DNA from: a bacterium
Lineage (GTDB): Bacteria; Patescibacteriota; Gracilibacteria; UM-FILTER-43-11
Reading direction: 5' to 3'
DNA length: 19,746 bases
Assembly (NCBI GenBank): GCA_030426875.1
Contig: JAUHXI010000004.1
Coordinates: forward strand, 1 to 19,746
Below the pieces are notes generated by a model. The model saw only the letters and a list, made by a program, of their open reading frames with translations, did not search any database and had not been told where the DNA came from. Below are positions 14,441 to 19,746 of this stretch, piece after piece; position 1 is the first letter of the stretch; the number at the start of each line of letters is the position of its first letter. Both the position numbers and the translations under genes were made by a program.

Positions 14441-16300
14441 ATGTCATTTAAAATTCTTGCTGATACCTTTTCGGTCGCTCGTGATTCGAGCCACTTCGTT
14501 CTGGTTAAAAATCTGAAAAGCCCTCGCACTCAAGATCAATTGTGGGTGGCTTTTAAGGTTGAAGGGGAGACTAAATATGGACGGTCAACCGTGCAGGGCA
14601 TTGTGGATACCTTGGATGAAGTTTTTTTCGACAATCTGGAACTAGACACCTATGATCGTTTTGAAAATGCCTTAAAAGAGATCAATCTAACGTTTAAAAA
14701 CCTGAAAGAAAAACGAGGGGCGGGTTCAGTTGGTGAGGTGAGTGGGGTGATTGCTGTTTTTTCTGGCACTCAAATGCATTTGACTCAAGCGGGAGATGCT
14801 GAGGCTTATTTGGTGCGTAAGGGTAAGCTCACCCATGTGAGTGAGGGGTTGTCGAGCAAGTCTCCAGATCTTTTTGTGAACATTGCTAGTGGTGATTTGT
14901 TGCCTGAGGATAAAATTCTTTTTGCCACCTCTCGTTTGTTGCGCCTGGCCACTCACACCCAGCTGGTCCAGATGTGCAAAGAAGGTGTGGTTGAGGCCAT
15001 CGATTCCATTCGTGAGTTGATTTTGGGGGACAATGAAACCAGCATTGGTGTGGCGTGCATCAACACTAAGCCAACGCGTCGTTCAGGTGGTGCCACTCAA
15101 AATTCAGGTGATGAGCCAGGCCTTTTGCGTCAGCTTTTCAGCTTAGGATGGGAAAATATATCCAGTAAACTTGGAGGTAAAGCAAAGAAGCAAACCTCTT
15201 CATCTAGAAGCAATAATCTTCTGTTTGGCATTGGCATCTTGATCACCATCTTGATCATTAGTATGATTTTTTTGGTGAGTGTTCGTAGTGACAATCAGGA
15301 GCGAGAGGAGTATCGGGCGCGTATCACTCAGATTCAGGATGACATCAATACGGCTCGTACCACCGGGTATTCGGGGGATAAGGAGACGGCTAATAATATT
15401 TTAAATCGGGCTGAAGGTGAAGCGCAGGAGATTTTGGAGGCGGAGCAGTTTAGAGAGGAGATGTTGATTGTTCTTGAAGACATTGGCGCGGCGCGTGACA
15501 ACATCAACAACACTAAGCGGCTGACAGATCTGACGCCTTATGCGGATTTGAGCACTGAGCGAGAGAATGTGGAGGGCTTGGGGATTACTGGTTTGGATGG
15601 TATTTTGTTTGCTTATGAGTATAATGCGCTTTATGCAATTGTGCCTGATGAGGTTTCGAGCCCTAAGGTGATCAATGAGTTGGAGTCGGTGGTTGAAGCG
15701 ACGACTATGTTCGATCAGAATGCGGTTGTTTTTTTGACGGAGTCTAACAAGATCATTGAGTATTATGAGGATGAGTTCAATGTGATGGGGACGGATGATG
15801 AGACGTGGAAGAATGGGGTGGACATTGCTTCATATGGTAAATTTTTATACCTTTTGAGTCCGGAGGATGATCAGATTTATAAGTACACGCATTTGAGGTC
15901 TAAGTTTTCGGAGGCGACGGATTATAATGTGAATGTGGATTTGTCGGGGGCGGTTTCGTTGGCGATTGATGGGAGTATTTATGTGTTGAATGAGGATGGG
16001 GGGATTGTGAGGATGTTGAAGGGGGAGCGGCAGGATTACATCATTAAGGATTTGGCGACGGATTTGAGTGATGCGACGCAGATTTTTACCTTGCCGGAGC
16101 ATGAGAATTTGTATGTGTTGGATCCGGTGGAGAATCGTATTGTTGTGATTCAGAAGGAGTCGGATGTGGAGGGTCAGGGGATGTATAAGGAGCAGTTTTA
16201 TTTTGAGAACATTGGCAATATTCAGGGGTTTTATGTGTCGTTGGATGAGAATCGGCTTTATATTGTGACGGAGAAGGAGGTGTTTGAGGTGAATGTGTAA
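14441..16300 (+). CDS. PP2C-like (pseudo)phosphatase domain, TM helix and C-terminal propeller-like domain
   Basis: A 619-residue protein in three parts. Residues 1-210 resemble a PP2C phosphatase. MHLTQAGDAEAYLVRKGKLT (112-131) matches the GDSR strand, FATSRLL (161-167) the TDG strand, and GDNETSIGVACI (196-207) the final DN motif. The N-terminal Asp-Gly pair is absent, and TSR replaces TDG, so catalytic metal ligands are missing. A single membrane helix lies at about 260-281 (LLFGIGILITILIISMIFLV). A coiled-coil-like stretch (284-345) follows. The C-terminal 240 residues show repeated short strands such as GILFAYEYNALYAIV, KFLYLLSPEDDQIYKY, SIYVLNEDGGIVRM, ENLYVLDPVENRIVVI and NRLYIVTEKEVFEV, as in a beta-propeller. 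The topology suggests a cytoplasmic sensor-like domain and an outside propeller. Codon choice shifts to G-ending codons after about 15600. Confidence 0.75.
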   Translation: MSFKILADTFSVARDSSHFVLVKNLKSPRTQDQLWVAFKVEGETKYGRSTVQGIVDTLDEVFFDNLELDTYDRFENALKEINLTFKNLKEKRGAGSVGEVSGVIAVFSGTQMHLTQAGDAEAYLVRKGKLTHVSEGLSSKSPDLFVNIASGDLLPEDKILFATSRLLRLATHTQLVQMCKEGVVEAIDSIRELILGDNETSIGVACINTKPTRRSGGATQNSGDEPGLLRQLFSLGWENISSKLGGKAKKQTSSSRSNNLLFGIGILITILIISMIFLVSVRSDNQEREEYRARITQIQDDINTARTTGYSGDKETANNILNRAEGEAQEILEAEQFREEMLIVLEDIGAARDNINNTKRLTDLTPYADLSTERENVEGLGITGLDGILFAYEYNALYAIVPDEVSSPKVINELESVVEATTMFDQNAVVFLTESNKIIEYYEDEFNVMGTDDETWKNGVDIASYGKFLYLLSPEDDQIYKYTHLRSKFSEATDYNVNVDLSGAVSLAIDGSIYVLNEDGGIVRMLKGERQDYIIKDLATDLSDATQIFTLPEHENLYVLDPVENRIVVIQKESDVEGQGMYKEQFYFENIGNIQGFYVSLDENRLYIVTEKEVFEVNV

Positions 16301-16378
16301 GGGGCAATGTTGGAGTGCTAATTTTCAGACTTTATTGGCTTAAAATAGTGACTTTTAGATGGTTGTTTATCCTGGTAT

Positions 16379-16404
16379 TTTTTTGAATATTTTTGTTCAA
16401 AAAA
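16379..16404. terminator. AT-rich hairpin after the PP2C-like gene
   Basis: TTTTTTGAA (16379-16387) and TTCAAAAAA (16396-16404) form a perfect 9-bp inverted repeat with an 8-nt loop. It is a weak terminator at best because of few GC pairs. The remainder of the 16301-16430 gap shows nothing I can name. Confidence 0.3.
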
Positions 16405-16435
16405 GTATGACAAAGCCATATTTTAAAATTTCCGC

Positions 16436-16464
16436 TTGACTTTTTAATGAAAATTTAATATAAA
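16436..16464 (+). promoter_or_regulatory. Strong sigma70-type promoter with a leader hairpin
   Basis: TTGACT (16436-16441), a 17-nt spacer, and TATAAA (16459-16464), each five of six to consensus. A small hairpin AGGGT-GTTG-ACCCT follows at about 16466-16479, at or just after the expected start point. AATAAAAAA precedes the ATG at 16495. Confidence 0.75.
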
Positions 16465-16494
16465 GAGGGTGTTGACCCTTTAATAAAAAATACT

Positions 16495-18615
16495 ATGGCT
16501 GGTGCTGAAGCTATTGATAATTTGCCATCGGGAAGTGAAATTCAAATTGCTGATCAACGTCGCAATACTAGGATTACCTTAGAAATAGTCGCTACCCCTC
16601 CCGCACTTGAGCCCGTTCAGTACATAAGTCAATTGATTGATAGAAAGTTAAATTGCTCTCCTTTTGAGGATGGACAAATTTTTGTTTGTAGTGTTAAGGA
16701 GTTAAGACTGAATTATGCACTTGTGGCCAATGAAGAAGGTCAATGTGCTATAGTGACTCTTGGGAATTTAAAAGAATGCAATCCTGAAATATTTGCAAAT
16801 ATTAGCGATGCTCATATCAATAATCTTGCCAAGGTTGGGTTTATGGAGGATGAATTGGCTGATCAGAACTTATATGATGAGGAAGGTAAAAAAAGGAGGC
16901 TTATAGCCATGTATTATGGTGAAATTCAAGAGGTATACCTTCGACCAGATGGAGTGGATGAAACCCCTAAGGCTTTTGCTCGTGTTATATGTCGTAAGCA
17001 CTACCCTGGTAAAAAGGGGGGTACCCTTGAAGAATTTGAGATTGAAGCTAAATATTTGCAATCTCGTGCTTTTGTTGGTGGGGCTGGTAGATCTAGTTTA
17101 GAAGGTGATAGCGACGAAGATTCATTCGTTAACTCAGAGGAGTTTCCAAAAGATGGGATGGCAGTTTTTTCATATATGGGTAAGTTATTAACGGGTCTAA
17201 TTGTTTCTAATTTTAAAGATAAAGAAGGAAATCTACGCATTGGTGTTAATGTTTATTCCCTTGTTGATGATGCCATTGAAAGAAGGGTGGTTTTTATTGA
17301 TAGTAAATTAGCTTCTTATATTAGCCCGGAGGAAATTTCTGACAATGAGCAGAAATTTATGGGCAAACCAGTTGAATTCAATCGAATTATAGACGGTAAA
17401 AAGGTTGCCACTGTCGGCGAGGTGCTTGCCATTGAAGACAATAAAGCGCTTATTGCTTTTAAGGTACATGATGGAATAGGTTATAAATCTGAAGAAAAAG
17501 GTGTCTATGTTGACCTTTCTACGATTAGACTTTTGGAGTGTTTTGACAACGCTTCAGTTACAAAAGTCCTGAACCACACCCTTTTACATCAAATAGTCAA
17601 TTTTACCCGTGGTATTAAATATCAAATGAATAGTACTGATGAGATGGGTAAAGCTGAGGTGGAAATTATTAATCAGGAGATTGATGGAAGGGTCATTGGA
17701 ATTGTCCCTGTTGAGTCTACAGATTTTATTGATTTTCTAGACAGAGAATTGTTAATTGCTACCAGTGATAATGGGCCTGATACGGTCACTTGTCTGGTTA
17801 AAGAGATTGTTGATTTAAATTATTATTTGAGAGAAATTTTTATAGGTTTTGAGCCTAAAGGCAATGATGGAATTTATGATACAGAGCTTACAATTTCAAC
17901 TCAAATTCCTGCCGAAGTCTTGAGTACTCCAGTTATTGGTAATTCTCCTCCATCTGTGACGTCTCCAACTGATCCAATTCCAGAAGGTGTTGAAGATCCT
18001 GCTGACGAGCTTGAAACCTTGCCTGAGCTGGATGCTACTGGCGAAACTTTTACCACTCCTCCATTAGCTGATTCTTCATATATTCCTGATTCTTCTACCC
18101 TTGATGACTTTGATGACTTTGATGCGCTTGTTGGTAGTTTATCAGAAGAAGGCCATGGAAGTATTACCCCTGAATTACCTTTAAGTCACGATTATCTAGC
18201 GCCCACACTACCTTCTTATGATGAATTTAATTCCAACCTTGGGGCCAGAAATGAAGGATTAGAAACAACAGAGGAAGATACTCCTCCAATGCCTACTAAT
18301 ATAAGGTCCGGTAAATTAAGAGACTTTCTCTCATTAATAGAGCGTAAAATTGAAGGGTTTGTTGCCTTTACGGATATTGATGGAAAAAGTGGTAATGGTG
18401 TGATTCAGCATATTCATCCTATATTAAAAGGGGAAAGGAGCAACATGGCTATTGTACTTGATAAAAAGGGCAATCAAAGAGATGTGTACCTTCATCAAAT
18501 GCCAAAAGTTGCGAAGTTACTTGGTTTAACCTTTAATGATCTTAAATCGCTTTCAGGTGAGATTTCTGACGACTCATCTCTAAGGCCTGATGAAGATGGA
18601 TACATTGATCTTTAG
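16495..18615 (+). CDS. Large cytoplasmic multi-module protein of unknown function
   Basis: I do not recognise this 706-residue protein. It has no signal peptide and no membrane helix. Residues 1-470 seem to be a series of compact beta-rich modules of 50-80 residues, each with a core like G-x-V-x-x-h, then A-h-h-x-V, ending in h-x-V-x-L. Examples are LIAMYYGEIQEVYLRPDGVD (near 140), AVFSYMGKLLTGLIVSNFKD (near 223), VATVGEVLAIEDNKALIAFK (near 303) and GRVIGIVPVESTDFIDFLDR (near 400). Residues about 470-602 are a disordered acidic Pro/Ser/Thr/Asp linker with DDFDDFD. A last module at about 605-690 (IEGFVAFTDIDGKSGNGVIQ, then MAIVLDKKGNQRDVYLHQMP) resembles the earlier ones. It has its own strong promoter. 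A scaffold or multivalent binding protein is possible, but no function can be assigned. Confidence 0.75.
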   Translation: MAGAEAIDNLPSGSEIQIADQRRNTRITLEIVATPPALEPVQYISQLIDRKLNCSPFEDGQIFVCSVKELRLNYALVANEEGQCAIVTLGNLKECNPEIFANISDAHINNLAKVGFMEDELADQNLYDEEGKKRRLIAMYYGEIQEVYLRPDGVDETPKAFARVICRKHYPGKKGGTLEEFEIEAKYLQSRAFVGGAGRSSLEGDSDEDSFVNSEEFPKDGMAVFSYMGKLLTGLIVSNFKDKEGNLRIGVNVYSLVDDAIERRVVFIDSKLASYISPEEISDNEQKFMGKPVEFNRIIDGKKVATVGEVLAIEDNKALIAFKVHDGIGYKSEEKGVYVDLSTIRLLECFDNASVTKVLNHTLLHQIVNFTRGIKYQMNSTDEMGKAEVEIINQEIDGRVIGIVPVESTDFIDFLDRELLIATSDNGPDTVTCLVKEIVDLNYYLREIFIGFEPKGNDGIYDTELTISTQIPAEVLSTPVIGNSPPSVTSPTDPIPEGVEDPADELETLPELDATGETFTTPPLADSSYIPDSSTLDDFDDFDALVGSLSEEGHGSITPELPLSHDYLAPTLPSYDEFNSNLGARNEGLETTEEDTPPMPTNIRSGKLRDFLSLIERKIEGFVAFTDIDGKSGNGVIQHIHPILKGERSNMAIVLDKKGNQRDVYLHQMPKVAKLLGLTFNDLKSLSGEISDDSSLRPDEDGYIDL

Positions 18616-18668
18616 CCAACTCCTACTTTAAAAACTCCTCAAAACCAGATTCTATCCTCATTGCGACC

Positions 18669-18692
18669 CATGGACAACCCCACCACTCCATG
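18669..18692. promoter_or_regulatory. Possible operator of the toxin-antitoxin operon
   Basis: CATGGA (18669-18674) and TCCATG (18687-18692) are perfect inverted half-sites with a 12-nt spacer, 33 nt before the antitoxin ATG. Ribbon-helix-helix antitoxins usually bind such repeats to repress their own operon. No convincing promoter hexamers were found in the 109-nt gap, so this is tentative. Confidence 0.35.
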
Positions 18693-18724
18693 CTAATTTT
18701 TAAGCAATAAAACCAAACCCACTC

Positions 18725-18985
18725 ATGACACCAGCACTCCTCTCATCACTGCCCAAAACCCTTCAAGACCAACTTCGCGAATTGATGGAGCAAGGGCATT
18801 ATAAAAATGAACTTGAGGCGATTGAGGCTGCCGTTCAAGCCCAGATTGTTCGGAATGAAGAACAATGGATAAAAAATAAAATTGACTCCTCTCTTGCCAG
18901 TGGCCCCTCTGTTCCTATGGATGATGCACTTGGCAAGCGCTTGACTGCTGAAGGTTTAAGAAGAGCTAAAAATCGAAAGAAATGA
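18725..18985 (+). CDS. ParD/CopG-type antitoxin
   Basis: An 86-residue protein. Its N-terminus, ISSLPKTLQ-like (observed SLPKTLQDQLRELMEQGHYK, then NELEAIEAAVQ), fits a ribbon-helix-helix DNA-binding domain of the ParD type: a short strand, then two helices with G-x-Y-x-N between them. The rest is a charged tail ending RAKNRKK, the usual toxin-neutralising region. The stop overlaps the start of the next gene by 4 nt (ATGA), which fits translational coupling to a ParE-like toxin. Expected role: bind and neutralise the toxin and repress the operon. Confidence 0.8.
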   Translation: MTPALLSSLPKTLQDQLRELMEQGHYKNELEAIEAAVQAQIVRNEEQWIKNKIDSSLASGPSVPMDDALGKRLTAEGLRRAKNRKK

Positions 18986-19290
18986 AATCGGTTCACTTTA
19001 TCATTCGTCCCCAGGCTCAGCAAGACATCATAGAGATTATTGACTATATCGCTGAGGATAATCTAGATGCTGCTGAACATTTTTATCCGTCTGTTCAACG
19101 AACGGCTAGATCGATCGCTCAAATGCCAAGAGCTTATCCAGCCCTATATTTTTATAAGAATATTCGTCACCGTTCAGTATTAGATTTTTCTCGCTACCGC
19201 TTATTTTATAAAATCAACAACGATGATACAATTGATGTTGTAGCTGTTTTGCATTCCTCCAGGCATATTTCAAACCTTTTTAATCGCTAG
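18982..19290 (+). CDS. ParE/RelE-superfamily toxin
   Basis: A 102-residue protein with the ParE/RelE layout. An N-terminal strand leads to a helical hairpin (FIIRPQAQQDIIEIIDYIAE, then DNLDAAEHFYPSVQRTARSI). AQMPRAYPALYF marks the turn, followed by the sheet RHRSVLDFSRYRLFYKINND and the final VVAVLHSSRHISNLF. The conserved RxR-type, YRLFY and VLHSSR segments are intact, so the toxin looks functional. ParE members poison DNA gyrase, RelE members cleave mRNA. The ParD-like partner favours ParE. The ATG overlaps the antitoxin stop. purN starts only 3 nt after this gene ends. Confidence 0.82.
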   Translation: MKSVHFIIRPQAQQDIIEIIDYIAEDNLDAAEHFYPSVQRTARSIAQMPRAYPALYFYKNIRHRSVLDFSRYRLFYKINNDDTIDVVAVLHSSRHISNLFNR

Positions 19291-19293
19291 ATC

Positions 19294-19746
19294 ATGCATA
19301 AAATCGGATTCCTCTCCTCCTCCGGCGGCACCAACCTCCAATCCTTTCTCGACGCCCAAGCCCGCGGCCAATTGAGCGACGTCGAAATCTGCTGCCTCAT
19401 CACCGATAAAGCCCTGTGCGGGGCCGCCAAAATCGCCCGAGACCATAAAATCAAAGTCTACTTTTACGACCCCAAGCTCCTCGAAAAAGAACCCTTCCAA
19501 CAATCCATCCGCGACACCCTCGACTTCTTCCAAGTCGACCTAGCCGTCCTAGGTGGATTCGGACGCATCCTTTCCTCCAAAGTTGTAGAAGGGTACCAGG
19601 ACCGCATCCTGAACATACACCCCAGCCTCCTGCCCAAACACAACGGTTTATTTGGCGATAAAATTCACCACTCCGTCCTTGATTCTGGCGACACCGAAAC
19701 CGGCATGACAATTCATGTGGTGGATGAATGCGTGGACACCGGCGAA
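19294..19746 (+). CDS. purN: Phosphoribosylglycinamide formyltransferase PurN (3' end outside window)
   Basis: The frame stays open for 151 codons from ATG 19294 to the window edge. PurN transfers a formyl group from 10-formyl-THF to GAR in purine synthesis. The start MHKIGFLSSSGGTNLQSFLD matches the phosphate-binding G-(S/T)-N-L loop. NIHPSLLP carries the catalytic Asn107 and His109. HVVDECVDTG places the catalytic Asp at 148. About 75% of the usual 190-210 residues are present. It starts 3 nt after the toxin gene with no Shine-Dalgarno. Codon use is strikingly C-ending (GCC, GAC, CTC, ATC, CGC) and GC is well above the neighbours, so recent acquisition or a different expression history is possible. 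Confidence 0.9.
   Translation, partial: MHKIGFLSSSGGTNLQSFLDAQARGQLSDVEICCLITDKALCGAAKIARDHKIKVYFYDPKLLEKEPFQQSIRDTLDFFQVDLAVLGGFGRILSSKVVEGYQDRILNIHPSLLPKHNGLFGDKIHHSVLDSGDTETGMTIHVVDECVDTGE

Noticed and set aside
1..19746. Alternative genetic code with UGA as glycine
   Set aside because: Several intact genes, including dnaB and the antitoxin, end at TGA at their expected lengths, and no conserved glycine is encoded by TGA.
1..19746. tRNA, rRNA or CRISPR arrays
   Set aside because: No cloverleaf with a TTCGA-type loop and no regularly spaced direct repeats were seen on either strand by reading.

Overview
The window looks like a chromosomal segment from a small-genome bacterium, most plausibly a Patescibacteria/CPR member such as a Peregrinibacteria-like lineage. 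This is inferred from four things: compact gene neighbourhoods, start codons with an A-rich leader instead of a Shine-Dalgarno, a solitary VirB4-type ATPase, and envelope proteins of the SLH/DKNYW and PP2C-like/TM/propeller kinds. TGA is used as a stop (for example at the end of dnaB), so the UGA-glycine code of Gracilibacteria/Absconditabacteria does not apply. Lineage cannot be settled from sequence reading alone.

Layout. 1-2716: the tail of a probable rplI (L9), a 48-bp perfect palindrome, dnaB and mraY. 2717-3215: an AT-rich gap with a 215-bp MITE-like inverted-repeat element and a sigma70-type promoter. 3216-6251: a secreted protein of unknown function, a DUF3800-like protein and an SLH + DKNYW surface protein, the first two closed by clear intrinsic terminators. 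6355-7632 (minus): hisS. 7961-9994: a VirB4/TraC-type ATPase behind a strong promoter. 10165-11109 (minus): an EamA/DMT transporter preceded by about 180 nt of dense stem-loops that look like a structured leader RNA. 11730-14068 (minus): a three-gene operon of a short ribosome-hibernation factor (hpf), an O-antigen-ligase-like membrane protein and a CofE-family protein. 14441-16300: a PP2C-like pseudophosphatase fused through a transmembrane helix to a probable beta-propeller. 16495-18615: a large cytoplasmic multi-module protein I do not recognise. 18725-19290: a ParD/ParE-type toxin-antitoxin pair. 19294-end: purN, cut by the window edge.

How it fits together. Core replication, translation, cell-wall and purine genes are interleaved with lineage-type envelope genes. 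The two divergent intergenic regions (hisS/virB4 and hpf/PP2C-like) share a repeated element with two conserved boxes about 70 nt apart, which suggests common regulation or a dispersed non-coding element. The unidentified leader upstream of the EamA gene, this shared divergent element and the 706-residue protein are the best candidates for undescribed biology. No tRNA, rRNA, CRISPR array or transposase was seen.
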